From NCBI GenBank assembly GCA_016788205.1, contig JAEUTA010000003.1:1-64000 (forward strand): a DNA stretch of 64,000 bases, read 5' to 3'. The notes under the pieces are model-generated. The model was not told where the DNA came from, did not search any database, and saw only the letters and a list, made by a program, of their open reading frames with translations. The position numbers and the translations under genes were made by a program. Origin of the DNA: Flavobacteriales bacterium. GTDB lineage: Bacteria > Bacteroidota > Bacteroidia > Flavobacteriales_F > PHOS-HE28. This document shows positions 26,425 to 35,734 of the stretch, one piece after another; positions within the stretch are counted from its first letter, which is position 1, and each line of letters starts with the position of its first letter.

Positions 26425-27009
26425 TCAACGGTTGTGCGCGTGGCGTTTGTTCTCCTTGAACTTCAACACCTCCGGCGTCTGGCGTTTGCTGATGTCCACG
26501 CGTTTCGCGGGATCCATCGGCTCCACCAATTCATCTTTCCCGAAGACGAAAGGCATGCGCAGGTAATCGGCTTGCACGATGCGATCGGTCAAGAAGATCG
26601 CCTCTTTCGGACAGGCTTCTTCACAGTCGCCGCAGTAGATGCAGCGCAGCATATCGATCTCGTACACCGTAGCGTACTTCTCCTCGCGGTACAGGTGCTC
26701 TTCACCCTTCTTGCGCTCACCGCTCGTCATGGTGATCGCTTCCGCAGGGCAGGCCACCGCGCAGAGGCCACACGCCGTGCAGCGTTCGCGGCCTTTCTCG
26801 TCGCGCTTCAGCACGTGCTGGCCACGGTAGATGCCGGCGATCGGCCGCTTCACTTCTGGATACTGGATCGTAGGCTTCTTGCGGAAGAAGTGCTTGATGG
26901 TGATGAGCAGGCCGCCCACCATCGCTGGCAGGTAGATGCGCTCCATCAGCGTCATCTTCTTGTCGCTCACCACACGGGAGCGGTTGGTCAGTGGTTGCAT
27001 CGTGCTCAT
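26425..27009 (-). CDS. nuoI: NADH-quinone oxidoreductase subunit I
   Basis: Peripheral-arm subunit with two [4Fe-4S] clusters that pass electrons towards NuoB and quinone. Two ferredoxin motifs are complete: CTACGLCAVACPAEAI and CIYCGDCEEACPKEAI. Length is 194 residues. The ATG at 27009 (MSTMQPLTN) overlaps the end of nuoH by 4 bases; the ATG 9 bases further in is an alternative. The protein has a short N-terminal amphipathic anchor (ERIYLPAMVGGLLITIKHF), as expected. Confidence 0.96.
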   Translation of the reverse strand: MSTMQPLTNRSRVVSDKKMTLMERIYLPAMVGGLLITIKHFFRKKPTIQYPEVKRPIAGIYRGQHVLKRDEKGRERCTACGLCAVACPAEAITMTSGERKKGEEHLYREEKYATVYEIDMLRCIYCGDCEEACPKEAIFLTDRIVQADYLRMPFVFGKDELVEPMDPAKRVDISKRQTPEVLKFKENKRHAHNR

Positions 27010-28031
27010 CCTTTCCAGAATTCAGAGAGGTAATACACGGTGCCGGTGATCAACATGTTCACGATACCCAGCGGGATCAAGCCTTTCCAGCCGAGGTTCA
27101 TCAGCTGATCGAAGCGGAAGCGCGGCGTAGACCAACGCACCCACATGAAGAAGAAGATGAAGAAGAAGGTCTTGGCGAACATGCTCGCCGCGCCGATCAG
27201 CGTGGCGATGTTCGGGTCGAGGCCGAGTTTGTCCAGACCAGGAACGTGGTAACCACCGAAGTACAGCGTGGCGATCACCGCGCTGCTGATGAACATGTTC
27301 GTGTACTCCGCGAAGAGGAAGAAGCCCAGCTTCATGCTGCTGAACTCGGTGTGGTACCCACCAACGAGTTCCGTTTCGCACTCGGGCATGTCGAAAGGCG
27401 CGCGGTTCGTTTCGGCGAACGCGCACACGAGGAAGATGATGAAGCCGAGCGGTTGGTAGATCACGTTCCAGCCGTGCTGGATCTGGTAGTCCACGATGCC
27501 GCCCATGCTGAGCGTGCCGGTGAGCATCACCAACGCCACGATGCTGAGGCCGAGGCCAAGTTCGTAGCTCACCATCTGCGCCGCCGCACGAACCGCACCC
27601 AGCAGTGCGAACTTGTTGTTGCTGGCCCAGCCACCGAGCATGATGCCGTACACACCGATGCTGGCGATGGCGAAGACGTACAACACACCGATCTCCGGAT
27701 CCGTGCCTTGCAGCTTGAAGGTCTCGCCGAACAGGGTCAACTCACCGCCCCATGGGATCACCACGCCGGTGAGCAGTGCGGTGGTCATGGCGAGCGCCGG
27801 ACCGAGGATGAAGAGGCGCTTGTTCGCGGCAGCCGGGATGAAGTCCTCCTTCATGAACATCTTGGCGCCATCGGCCAAGGGCTGAAGGATGCCGAAAGGC
27901 CCGGCACGGTTGGGGCCGATGCGGTCTTGCAGGAAGGCCGCCACCTTGCGCTCGCCGTAGGTGGAGTAGGCCGCCACGGTCAGGGTGATCACGAAGAGCA
28001 CCAGCAGGAGTATCGCCGTGGTGATGATCAT
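27006..28031 (-). CDS. nuoH: NADH-quinone oxidoreductase subunit H
   Basis: Membrane subunit that forms the quinone chamber where the peripheral arm joins the membrane arm; 341 residues, eight or so helices. Signatures are RKVAAFLQDRIGPNRAGPFG near the start, AETNRAPFDMPECETELVGG (the conserved acidic loop) and FFFIFFFMWVRWSTPRFRFD. The ATG at 28031 overlaps the nuoG stop by 4 bases. Confidence 0.96.
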   Translation of the reverse strand: MIITTAILLLVLFVITLTVAAYSTYGERKVAAFLQDRIGPNRAGPFGILQPLADGAKMFMKEDFIPAAANKRLFILGPALAMTTALLTGVVIPWGGELTLFGETFKLQGTDPEIGVLYVFAIASIGVYGIMLGGWASNNKFALLGAVRAAAQMVSYELGLGLSIVALVMLTGTLSMGGIVDYQIQHGWNVIYQPLGFIIFLVCAFAETNRAPFDMPECETELVGGYHTEFSSMKLGFFLFAEYTNMFISSAVIATLYFGGYHVPGLDKLGLDPNIATLIGAASMFAKTFFFIFFFMWVRWSTPRFRFDQLMNLGWKGLIPLGIVNMLITGTVYYLSEFWKG

Positions 28032-29044
28032 CGGTCCTTCAGTTCTTTTCGTTTCGCGAGCTCGGGCACGTTCGGAGCGGGCGAAGCGAGCAACGCTTGT
28101 TCACGCTTCAACTGGTAGTGGCCCTGGCTGATCACGCTGTGGTGGTCGATCTTTCGCGGACCTTCGATGGTCCATGCGTTCACGTCTTTCCTGTCGAAGC
28201 GGCAGGTGTTGCAGATGAAGCTCTCCACCTCGCCCCACATGTCCTTGCGACCGGTGACGCGTAGCACTTCGTTGCCCTTCATCCACAGTACGGCGTTGCC
28301 GCTGCACTTGGGATTCTCGCAGTTGCAGTGCGCATCCACCGGTTTGGTGAACCACACGCGGCTGGCGAAGCGGAAGGTCTTGTCGGTGAGCGCACCCACG
28401 GGGCACACGTCGATCATGTTCCCGCTGAAGTCGTTCTCGATCGCCTGGCTGATGTAGGTGCTGATCTCGGCCACATCGCCGCGGTTGATCACCCCGTGCA
28501 CGCGACCATCGGTGAGCTGTTCGCCCACTTTCACGCAGCGGTAGCAAAGGATGCAGCGCGTCATGTGCAGCTTGATCGTGTCGCCGATGTCGATCGGGTC
28601 GAAGGTGCGGCGCTCGAACTCGTAACGGCTGGCCTCCTTGCCGTTCTCGTAGCTCAGGTCCTGCAGGTGGCACTCGCCGGCCTGGTCGCAGATGGGGCAA
28701 TCCAGCGGGTGGTTGATCAGCAGCATCTCCACCACGCCGTTGCGCGCGTCGATCAGCGCGGGGTCGGTGGTGTTGGCCACCTCCATGCCGTCCATCACCG
28801 CCGTGCGGCAGCTGGCCACCGGCTTGGGCATGGGGCGCGGGTCCTTGTCGCTGCCCTTGGTCACCTTCACGATGCACGTGCGGCAGTAACCCCCGCTGGT
28901 CTTCAGCTTGCTGTAATAGCACATGGCCGGGGGCACCACGTGGCGGTCGGCCGTGTTGCGCTCGCCGATCATGCGCGCGGCCTGCAGGATCGTGGTCCCA
29001 TCGGGGACTTCGATCGAGATGCCGTCTATGGTGACCTTCGCCAT
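28028..29044 (-). CDS. nuoG: NADH-quinone oxidoreductase subunit G, short form
   Basis: Iron-sulfur subunit of complex I, 338 residues rather than the 700-900 of proteobacterial NuoG. The N-terminal [2Fe-2S] ferredoxin (MCYYSKLKTSGGYCRTCIV), the His-containing site HPLDCPICDQAGEC, and the [4Fe-4S] pair CILCYRC with CPVGAL are all present. A short Cys-bearing region (CNCENPKC, CNTC) that begins the molybdopterin-type domain follows and then the chain ends, so the large C-terminal domain is absent. This short form is normal in Flavobacteria-type complex I. The frame is clean and overlaps nuoH, so it is not a broken gene. The ATG at 29044 follows the nuoF stop by 3 bases. Confidence 0.93.
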   Translation of the reverse strand: MAKVTIDGISIEVPDGTTILQAARMIGERNTADRHVVPPAMCYYSKLKTSGGYCRTCIVKVTKGSDKDPRPMPKPVASCRTAVMDGMEVANTTDPALIDARNGVVEMLLINHPLDCPICDQAGECHLQDLSYENGKEASRYEFERRTFDPIDIGDTIKLHMTRCILCYRCVKVGEQLTDGRVHGVINRGDVAEISTYISQAIENDFSGNMIDVCPVGALTDKTFRFASRVWFTKPVDAHCNCENPKCSGNAVLWMKGNEVLRVTGRKDMWGEVESFICNTCRFDRKDVNAWTIEGPRKIDHHSVISQGHYQLKREQALLASPAPNVPELAKRKELKDR

Positions 29045-29047
29045 GGC

Positions 29048-30403
29048 TTAAGCGGTCGCGAATTTGGCACTCTTGCGGAAAGGTTCCCGTGCAAAATGCT
29101 TCGGGTCCTTCACTTTCTCGCGGTGGGTGACGTGGTATTCGAACTCGTCGCGGAAGTGGCGGATGGCCGAAGCCACGGGCCAGGCAGCCGCATCGCCCAA
29201 CGGGCAGATGGTGTTGCCTTCGATCTTCCGCTGGATGTCCCAGAGCAGGTCGATGTCCTCGGTGCGGCCTTCGCCATGCTCCAAGCGCTCCAGTACTTTC
29301 TCCATCCAGCCGGTGCCTTCGCGGCAGGGGCTGCATTGGCCGCAGCTCTCGTGGTGGTAGAAGCGCGTGTGGTTCCAGGTGCTGCGCACGATGCACTGCG
29401 CATCATTGTAGGCGTAGAAGCCACCGGAGCCCATCATGGTGCCCTGCGCAAAGCCGCCTTCGCTGAGGCTCTCGTAGGTCATCAGGCGGTTCTCGCCGGT
29501 GGGTGTCTTCAGGAACATCTCGTACGGCACGATGGGCACGCTGCTGCCACCGGGCACCACGGCTTTGAAGGCGCGACCGTCCACACCACCGCAGTATTCA
29601 TCGCTGTTGATGAACTCGTCGCAGGTGATGCCGAGGTCGATCTCGTACACGCCGGGCCGCTTGATGTTGCCGCCTGCGCTGATGAGCTTCGTTCCGGTGC
29701 TCTTGCCGATGCCGATCTTGGCGTATTCCTCACCACCGTCGTTCACGATGGGCACCACGGCTGCGATGGTCTCCACGTTGTTCACCACCGTGGGGCAGTC
29801 GTAGAGGCCTTTCACCGCCGGGAAGGGCGGCTTGATGCGCGGGTTGCCACGCTTGCCTTCGAGGCTTTCCAGCAGGGCGGTCTCTTCGCCGCAGATGTAG
29901 GCACCGGCGCCCACCTGCACATGGATCTCGTGATCGAAACCGCTGCCGAGGATGTTCTTGCCGAGCCAGCCCGCAGCGCGTGCTTCGGCGATGGCTTGTT
30001 CCATGATCCGGGCGACGTAGAAATACTCACCGCGGATGTAGGCATAACTGACTTTGGCACCGAGCGCGAAACTCGATGTGATCATGCCTTCCACGAGGAT
30101 GTGCGGGATCCGCTCCATCAGGTAGCGGTCCTTGAAGGTGCCGGGTTCGCTTTCATCGGCGTTAACCACCAAGTAGCGGGGCACGCCTTCGGGCTTCGCG
30201 AGGAAGCTCCACTTCATGCCGGTGGGGAAGCCCGCACCGCCGCGACCGCGCAGGCCGCTCTTCTTCACTTCCTCCAACACGGCCTCTGGGCTCATGGTCT
30301 TGAGCGCCTTCTCCACGCTGCGGTAACCACCGTTCGCGCGGTAGCCTTCCAGCCCACGGATGCCGGGTTTGTCGATATGCTGGAAGAGGAGTTTGCGGCC
30401 CAT
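29048..30403 (-). CDS. nuoF: NADH-quinone oxidoreductase subunit F
   Basis: NADH-binding, FMN-containing subunit where electrons enter complex I; 451 residues. Motifs are GLRGRGGAGFPTGMKW (NADH and FMN site), VVNADESEPGTFKDR (FMN site) and the [4Fe-4S] ligands ESCGQCSPCREGTGW with NTICPLGDAAAWP. The ATG at 30403 (MGRKLLFQ) shares one base with the nuoE stop (TGATG). The longer frame to 30541 runs back through nuoE and is rejected. Confidence 0.97.
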   Translation of the reverse strand: MGRKLLFQHIDKPGIRGLEGYRANGGYRSVEKALKTMSPEAVLEEVKKSGLRGRGGAGFPTGMKWSFLAKPEGVPRYLVVNADESEPGTFKDRYLMERIPHILVEGMITSSFALGAKVSYAYIRGEYFYVARIMEQAIAEARAAGWLGKNILGSGFDHEIHVQVGAGAYICGEETALLESLEGKRGNPRIKPPFPAVKGLYDCPTVVNNVETIAAVVPIVNDGGEEYAKIGIGKSTGTKLISAGGNIKRPGVYEIDLGITCDEFINSDEYCGGVDGRAFKAVVPGGSSVPIVPYEMFLKTPTGENRLMTYESLSEGGFAQGTMMGSGGFYAYNDAQCIVRSTWNHTRFYHHESCGQCSPCREGTGWMEKVLERLEHGEGRTEDIDLLWDIQRKIEGNTICPLGDAAAWPVASAIRHFRDEFEYHVTHREKVKDPKHFAREPFRKSAKFATA

Positions 30404-30960
30404 CAGCGATCCGTGTAATTGGTGCGTGAATTCCTGGCGCGGAGCTGTTCGATCAAGCTGTCCACCTTCTCGATGGTGAGGTCTTCGTGGTAGCCGGCGC
30501 CGCACTGCAGCATCGGTCCGCTGCCGCAGCTGCCGAGGCATTCTACGGCCTTCAGGGTGAACATGCCATCCTTGGTGGTCTCACCGGCGTGTACACCGAG
30601 CTTCTTCTCCAGGTGATGGATCAGGTCATCGCTGCCGCGCAACATGCACGGTGTGGTGCGACACACGTCGAGCACATAAGTGCCCACTGGATGCAGGTTG
30701 AACATGCTGTAGAAGCTGGCTACTTCATACACTTCGATGTGACGAAGTCCCATGACGTGGGCCACGGCATCCATCGCGTTCACGCTGAGCCAGCCGTCGT
30801 TCTCGGCCTGTGCCACGTGGAGGATCGGGATCAGCGCGCTCTTGCTGCGGCCTTCCGGATAGCGCGCCATGAGCGCCTTGCATTCGGCCAGGCCAGCCTC
30901 GCTGAAGGAGAAGGGCTTGGTGCCTTCCGTAGTGGTGATGGGTCTGGTGCGCGCGCTCAT
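30403..30960 (-). CDS. nuoE: NADH-quinone oxidoreductase subunit E
   Basis: Thioredoxin-fold [2Fe-2S] subunit of the NADH dehydrogenase module, 185 residues. Cluster ligands are in VCRTTPCMLRG and AVECLGSCGSGPMLQ. The ATG at 30960 (MSARTRPITT) overlaps the nuoD end by 4 bases; the open frame further upstream lies within nuoD and is a shadow. The upstream sequence HVMGLRHIEVYEVASFYSMF is the usual helical region of NuoE. Confidence 0.96.
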   Translation of the reverse strand: MSARTRPITTTEGTKPFSFSEAGLAECKALMARYPEGRSKSALIPILHVAQAENDGWLSVNAMDAVAHVMGLRHIEVYEVASFYSMFNLHPVGTYVLDVCRTTPCMLRGSDDLIHHLEKKLGVHAGETTKDGMFTLKAVECLGSCGSGPMLQCGAGYHEDLTIEKVDSLIEQLRARNSRTNYTDR

Positions 30961-32192
30961 GCGTCCAACTCGCCTGCGATCACGTTCATGCTGCTCATGG
31001 TGAGGATCGCGTCGCTCAACATGCCGCCTTTGATCATTTCCGGATAGGCTTGGTAGTAGATGTAGCACGGCCGGCGCAGGTGCAACCGGAACGGTGCGCG
31101 TCCACCATCGCTCACGAGGTAGAAGCCCAATTCGCCGTTGCCGCCTTCCACGCAGTGGTACACTTCGCCCACCGGTACATCGGTCTCGCCCATCACGATC
31201 TTGAAGTGCCAGATCAGCGGTTCCATGGCGCTGTACACTTCCTCCTTCGGTGGGAGCACCCATTCAGGTACATCGCCGCGGATCGTGGTCTTGTCGCCGA
31301 GCTTCTCCAATTTCTCCAGCGCCTGCCGGATGATCGAAATGCTTTGCTTCATCTCTTCCTGGCGAACCGTGAAGCGGTCGTACGTATCACCGTTGGTGCC
31401 GATGGGAATGTCAAAAGCGAATTCGTTGTAGCTGCTGTAGGGATCGGCTACGCGCACGTCGTAGTCCACGCCAGCTGCGCGCAGGTTTGGACCGGTGAAG
31501 CCGTATCGCAGCGCGCGTTCACCGGAAATCGGGCCACAACCGATGGTGCGGTCCATGAAGATGCGGTTGCGCAGGAGCATCTTGTCGAACTCCTTCAGAC
31601 CAGCAGGCAGGTCCTTGATGATCGCCTTGATCTTGACCCACGCTAGGTCGCTCCAGTTGCGCTCCCAACCGCCGATGCGCCCCATGTTGGTGGTGAGGCG
31701 TGCGCCGCAGATCTCCTCGTATACCTCGTAGATCTTCTCGCGCCACTGGTACACGTAGAGGAACGGCGTGGTGGCACCCGCGTCCTGGCCGATGATGGTG
31801 TTGCAGATGACGTGGTCGGCGATGCGCGCCAGTTCCATCACGATCACGCGCATGTACTGCACGCGCTGGGGCAGCTCGATGTTGAGCAGCTTCTCCACCG
31901 TCATGTGCCAGCCCATGTTGTTGATCGGTGAACTGCAGTAGTTCATGCGATCGGTCAGCGTGGTGATCTGGTAGAACGGACGGCGCTCCGCGATCTTCTC
32001 GAACGCGCGGTGGATGTAGCCGATGGTCTGCTCGGTGTGCAGGATGATCTCGCCATCCAGCGTGAGCACGTTCTGGAAAATGCCGTGCGTGGCCGGGTGC
32101 GTAGGTCCGAGGTTGAGCGTGGTGAGCTCGCTCAGGTCCCGTCCTTCGACAAGGTCCTTCGACCAGAAATCGGTGGGTGGGTGCTGGCTCAT
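30957..32192 (-). CDS. nuoD: NADH-quinone oxidoreductase subunit D
   Basis: The 49-kDa quinone-site subunit of complex I, 411 residues, related to [NiFe]-hydrogenase large subunits but lacking Ni ligands. LNLGPTHPATHGIFQNVLTL carries the quinone-site His residues, and TIGYIHRAFEKIAERRPF and GCGPISGERALRYGFTGPNL are strongly conserved. The ATG at 32192 overlaps nuoC by 4 bases. It is separate from NuoC, not fused as in E. coli. Confidence 0.97.
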   Translation of the reverse strand: MSQHPPTDFWSKDLVEGRDLSELTTLNLGPTHPATHGIFQNVLTLDGEIILHTEQTIGYIHRAFEKIAERRPFYQITTLTDRMNYCSSPINNMGWHMTVEKLLNIELPQRVQYMRVIVMELARIADHVICNTIIGQDAGATTPFLYVYQWREKIYEVYEEICGARLTTNMGRIGGWERNWSDLAWVKIKAIIKDLPAGLKEFDKMLLRNRIFMDRTIGCGPISGERALRYGFTGPNLRAAGVDYDVRVADPYSSYNEFAFDIPIGTNGDTYDRFTVRQEEMKQSISIIRQALEKLEKLGDKTTIRGDVPEWVLPPKEEVYSAMEPLIWHFKIVMGETDVPVGEVYHCVEGGNGELGFYLVSDGGRAPFRLHLRRPCYIYYQAYPEMIKGGMLSDAILTMSSMNVIAGELDA

Positions 32193-32701
32193 CGTCCGAA
32201 GAAACGGTCGTCTTTATCCTGACGGGTGGGGTCTTCCAAGGGGTAATCCTTGCGCAGCGGGAACGCGGGGAAATCCTCCATGTTCAGGATACGCTTCAGG
32301 TTGGGATGCCCTTTGAACTTGATGCCGAAGAAATCCCAAGCCTCGCGCTCCATCCAGTTGGCCGTGGGCCACAGGTCGGTCGCGGTCTGGAACTCGAGGT
32401 CGTTCGCGGTGGTGCGGCACTTCACACGGATGCGATGGCCCGCCCGCATGTTGTGCAGGTGGTACACCAGGCCGAATTCCTGCGCTTCACCGGGGAAGTG
32501 CATACCGCAGCACGTGGTGAGGAAGTGGAAGTCGTGCTCGTCGCGCAGCATACGCAGCAGGTCGTGCAGCGTATCCTTCTTCACGTGGATACAGATCAGA
32601 TCGCGCTCCTGCTCAATGGCCGTGATCTTCTCACCGAAGGCGGCGGACACACGGTCCTTCACCTGTTGATCACGCTCGGCCTTCACTGCGAACCCCGGCA
32701 T
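32189..32701 (-). CDS. nuoC: NADH-quinone oxidoreductase subunit C
   Basis: The 30-kDa subunit of the peripheral arm, 170 residues. The signature WPTANWMEREAWDFFGIKFKG followed by HPNLKRILNMEDF and FPLRKDYPL is typical of NuoC. The ATG at 32701 touches the nuoB stop (one-base overlap). It overlaps nuoD by 4 bases. Confidence 0.96.
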   Translation of the reverse strand: MPGFAVKAERDQQVKDRVSAAFGEKITAIEQERDLICIHVKKDTLHDLLRMLRDEHDFHFLTTCCGMHFPGEAQEFGLVYHLHNMRAGHRIRVKCRTTANDLEFQTATDLWPTANWMEREAWDFFGIKFKGHPNLKRILNMEDFPAFPLRKDYPLEDPTRQDKDDRFFGR

Positions 32702-33267
32702 CAGTCGATCGCGTATTTGGTCAACAGGTCCTGGTACTCCTTGCTGTAGCGGCGGCGCAGGCTCTCATTCTTGGTGAGTTCCTGGATCTTCAGGATGCCA
32801 TCGATCACCTGCTCGGGACGTGGCGGGCATCCGGGGATGTAGACGTCGACAGGGATCACCCGGTCGATGCCCTGTAGCACGCTGTAGCTGTCGAAGATGC
32901 CGCCGGTGCACGCGCAGGCGCCCATGCTCAGCACCCACTTGGGCTCGGCCATCTGCATGTACACATCCCGCAGCACGGGTGCCATTTTCTTGGCGATGGT
33001 GCCCATCACCATCAGCAGGTCGCTCTGGCGTGGGCTGAAGCTGAGGCGTTCCATGCCGAAGCGGCTGAGGTCGTAGTGTGAGCTCATGGTGCTCATGAAC
33101 TCGATGCCGCAGCAGCTGGTGGCGAAGGGCAGGGGCCACAGGCTGTTGGCGCGGGCCAGACCGATGGCCTGATCCACACGGGTTGCGAAGAAGCCCTCTC
33201 CCGAATGGCCTTCAGGGGACTTCACGATGGTCGGCTTAGGCCGCTCGATGCCGCGTTGGTCGCTCAT
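32701..33267 (-). CDS. nuoB: NADH-quinone oxidoreductase subunit B
   Basis: Holds the terminal [4Fe-4S] cluster N2 that reduces quinone; 188 residues. The ligands are visible: FATSCCGIEFM (tandem cysteines), MGACACTGGIF and GCPPRPEQVIDGIL. The ATG at 33267 overlaps nuoA by 4 bases. The C-terminal extension (KNESLRRRYSKEYQDLL) is polar. Confidence 0.97.
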   Translation of the reverse strand: MSDQRGIERPKPTIVKSPEGHSGEGFFATRVDQAIGLARANSLWPLPFATSCCGIEFMSTMSSHYDLSRFGMERLSFSPRQSDLLMVMGTIAKKMAPVLRDVYMQMAEPKWVLSMGACACTGGIFDSYSVLQGIDRVIPVDVYIPGCPPRPEQVIDGILKIQELTKNESLRRRYSKEYQDLLTKYAID

Positions 33268-33635
33268 TCGATCTTCATTACACCTTTCCGCAACACGTAG
33301 AAGAGGCCCGACAGCACGAAGCCGACGAAGACCACCATTTCAACAAAACCGATGGCGCCGAGCGCCTTGAAGTTGACCGCCCAAGGGTAGAGGAAGATCA
33401 CCTCCACATCGAAGAGGACGAAGAGGATGGCGATGAGCAAGTACTTCACACTGAAGGGCGTACGTGCGTTGCCGTGCTGCTCGATGCCGCACTCGAAGCT
33501 CTCGTCCTTCTTTTTCCCGTGGATCTTCGGGCCCAGGAACGCTGCGGCCGAGAGCGCGAAGCCCACGAACCCTACGGCGATGGCCGTCTGGATCAGGACA
33601 GGGACGTAATCGTGGGGTGTTGAGATGTGTTCCAC
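33264..33635 (-). CDS. nuoA: NADH-quinone oxidoreductase subunit A
   Basis: Small three-helix membrane subunit of complex I and first gene of the operon. The core has FECGIEQHGNARTPFSVKY, the conserved loop with Cys, Glu and Gln, and ILFVLFDVEVIFLYPWAVNF with the membrane acids. I place the start at GTG 33635 (MEHISTPHDYVPVLIQ), because a TACATTTG promoter box sits at 33662-33669 and homologues begin shortly before the DYVPVLIQ-type helix. The in-frame ATG at 33683 would add 16 residues and would place the promoter box inside the gene; it remains possible. Overlaps nuoB by 4 bases. Confidence 0.9.
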   Translation of the reverse strand: MEHISTPHDYVPVLIQTAIAVGFVGFALSAAAFLGPKIHGKKKDESFECGIEQHGNARTPFSVKYLLIAILFVLFDVEVIFLYPWAVNFKALGAIGFVEMVVFVGFVLSGLFYVLRKGVMKIE

Positions 33636-33661
33636 GGGTTGCTTCGCTAGGGAAGGGTGGC

Positions 33662-33669
33662 CAAATGTA
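33662..33669 (-). promoter_or_regulatory. Putative nuo operon promoter -7 box
   Basis: TACATTTG on the minus strand, a perfect TAnnTTTG match, 26 bases before the GTG proposed for nuoA. No TTG at -33 is seen. The identical octamer lies before yceD (46907-46914). Confidence 0.5.
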
Positions 33670-33767
33670 GTGCCCTCCCTCATTTGGGGGAGCGTTCGTC
33701 GGCAATAGTTGCCCCCTTATCGCGTTCGAGGCCTCTTGGACCGGCTGCCCACGAACCATGATCCGGT

Positions 33768-33775
33768 TACTTTTG
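33768..33775 (+). promoter_or_regulatory. Putative dxs promoter -7 box, start-proximal
   Basis: TACTTTTG, a perfect TAnnTTTG match. It ends 11 bases before the dxs ATG at 33787, implying a leader of only about 5 bases. It would lie inside the coding frame if translation began at 33709, so it supports the later start. Confidence 0.5.
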
Positions 33776-33786
33776 TTCATTCATCC

Positions 33787-35733
33787 ATGACCACCACCCG
33801 CCCGGCCTATCCCTTGCTCGACCGGATCCAAACCCCGGCCGACCTGCGGAACCTATCCGAAGACCAGCTGGCCCAGGTCTGCAACGAGCTGCGCGATTTC
33901 ATCATCGATGTGGTGAGCGTGAAGGGCGGACATTTCGGTGCCAGCCTCGGGGTGGTGGAGCTGACGGTGGCCTTGCACTACGTGTTCGACACGCCCTACG
34001 ACCAGCTCGTATGGGATGTGGGGCACCAGGCCTACGGGCACAAGATCCTCACCGGCCGCAAGGACAATTTCCACACGAACCGTATCCACAAAGGCATCAG
34101 TGGTTTCCCGAAACGCAGCGAGAGCGAATACGATACGTTCGGGGTGGGCCACAGCAGCACCAGCATTGGTGGGGCGCTCGGCATGGCGGTGGCCAGCAAG
34201 CTGAAAGGGGAGAAGGAGAGGCACAGCGTGGCCATCATCGGTGATGGCGCCATGACGGCCGGCATGGCCTTCGAGGCGCTGAACCATGCGGGCGGCGCGG
34301 GTACCGATATGCTTGTGGTGCTCAACGACAACTGCATGAGCATCGACCCGAACGTCGGTGCGTTGAAGGAGTACCTCACCGACATCACCACCAGCCACAC
34401 CTACAACAAGGTGAAGGACGAGGTATGGAACCTGCTCGGGAAGATCAGCAAGTTCGGCCCGAATGCACAGGCGATCGCGCAGAAAGTGGAGAACGCCGTG
34501 AAGAGTGCTCTCCTGAAACAGAGCAACCTCTTCGAGAGCCTCAACTTCCGCTATTTCGGCCCGGTGGACGGCCACGATGTGGAGCGTATGGTGAAGGTGC
34601 TCCAGGACCTGAAGGACATCCCCGGCCCCAAGATCTTGCACACGATCACCATGAAGGGCAAGGGCTACAAACCCGCCGAAGAGGGCAGCCCCACGGTGTG
34701 GCACGCACCCGGCCTCTTCAACAAGGAGACCGGCGAGATCATCAAGGTAGTGCCCAAGAGCCCGCAGCCACCGAAGTACCAGGACGTGTTCGGCCACACC
34801 ATCGTGGAGTTGGCCGAGAAGAACCCACGCATCGTTGGTGTCACGCCTGCGATGCCGACCGGCTGCTCGCTCAACATCATGATGAAGGCCATGCCCGATC
34901 GTGCGTTCGATGTGGGCATAGCCGAGCAACACGCGGTGACCTTCAGTGCCGGTATGGCCACACAAGGCATGGTGCCGTTCTGCAACATCTACAGCTCGTT
35001 CATGCAACGTGCGTACGACCAGGTGGTGCACGACGTGGCCTTGCAGAACCTGCATGTCGTGTTCTGTCTAGATCGCGGGGGCCTGGCGGGAGCCGATGGA
35101 CCTACGCACCACGGTGCCTTCGACATCGCCTACTTCCGCTGCATCCCGAACATGATCGTGAGCGCACCGATGAACGAGGAGGAGCTGCGCGATTTGATGT
35201 ACACGGCGCAGTTGAAGAACAACGGTCCCTTCAGCATCCGCTACCCGCGTGGCGAAGGCGTGATGACCGAGTGGAAGACACCGTTCAAGGAGATCAAGAT
35301 CGGTAGCGGTCGTCGTGTGCGCTCCGGTAACGACATCGCGGTGCTCAGTATAGGGCACATCGGCAACGTCGCCGCAAAGGGTATCGATGCATTACAAGTA
35401 GAGGGCTACAGCGTGGCGCATTACGACATGCGTTTCGCGAAGCCGATCGATGAGTTGCTCTTGCACGAAGTATTCGGCAAATTCAAGCACGTTGTCACGA
35501 TCGAGGATGGGTGCATCCAAGGTGGCATGGGCAGCGCAGTGCTGGAGTTCATGGCCGATCACGGCTATCACGCACAGGTGAAACGTCTCGGTATCCCCGA
35601 CAAGTGGATCGAGCATGGCTCGCAGAGCGAGCTCTACGCGGAGTGCGGCTTCGATGACAAGGCTCTGGTGGCTGCCGTGAAGGAGATGCTACCACAGCAG
35701 AAAGGCCTGAAGAGCACGCGGGCTAGCGCCTGA
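33787..35733 (+). CDS. dxs: 1-Deoxy-D-xylulose-5-phosphate synthase
   Basis: Makes DXP from pyruvate and glyceraldehyde 3-phosphate with thiamine diphosphate, the first step of the MEP isoprenoid pathway (also feeding thiamine and pyridoxal synthesis). 648 residues from ATG 33787 (MTTTRPAYPLL). Signatures include KGGHFGASLGVVELTVALHY, WDVGHQAYGHKILTGR, the ThDP motif GDGAMTAGMAFEALNHAG with LNDNCMSI, DVGIAEQHAVTFSAGMA with the catalytic Glu and His, and GPTHHGAFDIAYFR. It is divergent from the nuo operon and ends one base before the oppositely oriented gene at 35735. Pyridoxal synthesis also uses pdxA at 48400. Confidence 0.97.
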   Translation: MTTTRPAYPLLDRIQTPADLRNLSEDQLAQVCNELRDFIIDVVSVKGGHFGASLGVVELTVALHYVFDTPYDQLVWDVGHQAYGHKILTGRKDNFHTNRIHKGISGFPKRSESEYDTFGVGHSSTSIGGALGMAVASKLKGEKERHSVAIIGDGAMTAGMAFEALNHAGGAGTDMLVVLNDNCMSIDPNVGALKEYLTDITTSHTYNKVKDEVWNLLGKISKFGPNAQAIAQKVENAVKSALLKQSNLFESLNFRYFGPVDGHDVERMVKVLQDLKDIPGPKILHTITMKGKGYKPAEEGSPTVWHAPGLFNKETGEIIKVVPKSPQPPKYQDVFGHTIVELAEKNPRIVGVTPAMPTGCSLNIMMKAMPDRAFDVGIAEQHAVTFSAGMATQGMVPFCNIYSSFMQRAYDQVVHDVALQNLHVVFCLDRGGLAGADGPTHHGAFDIAYFRCIPNMIVSAPMNEEELRDLMYTAQLKNNGPFSIRYPRGEGVMTEWKTPFKEIKIGSGRRVRSGNDIAVLSIGHIGNVAAKGIDALQVEGYSVAHYDMRFAKPIDELLLHEVFGKFKHVVTIEDGCIQGGMGSAVLEFMADHGYHAQVKRLGIPDKWIEHGSQSELYAECGFDDKALVAAVKEMLPQQKGLKSTRASA

Positions 35734-35734
35734 C

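Noticed and set aside
28028..29044. nuoG as a truncated or frameshifted gene
   Set aside because: The short form is normal in this phylum, all N-terminal clusters are present, and the stop overlaps the nuoH start without a remnant of a lost domain.
28328..30418. A 696-codon plus-strand frame opposite nuoG-nuoF
   Set aside because: NuoF and NuoG motifs are intact on the other strand. The antisense protein is His/Ala/Val-rich shadow composition.
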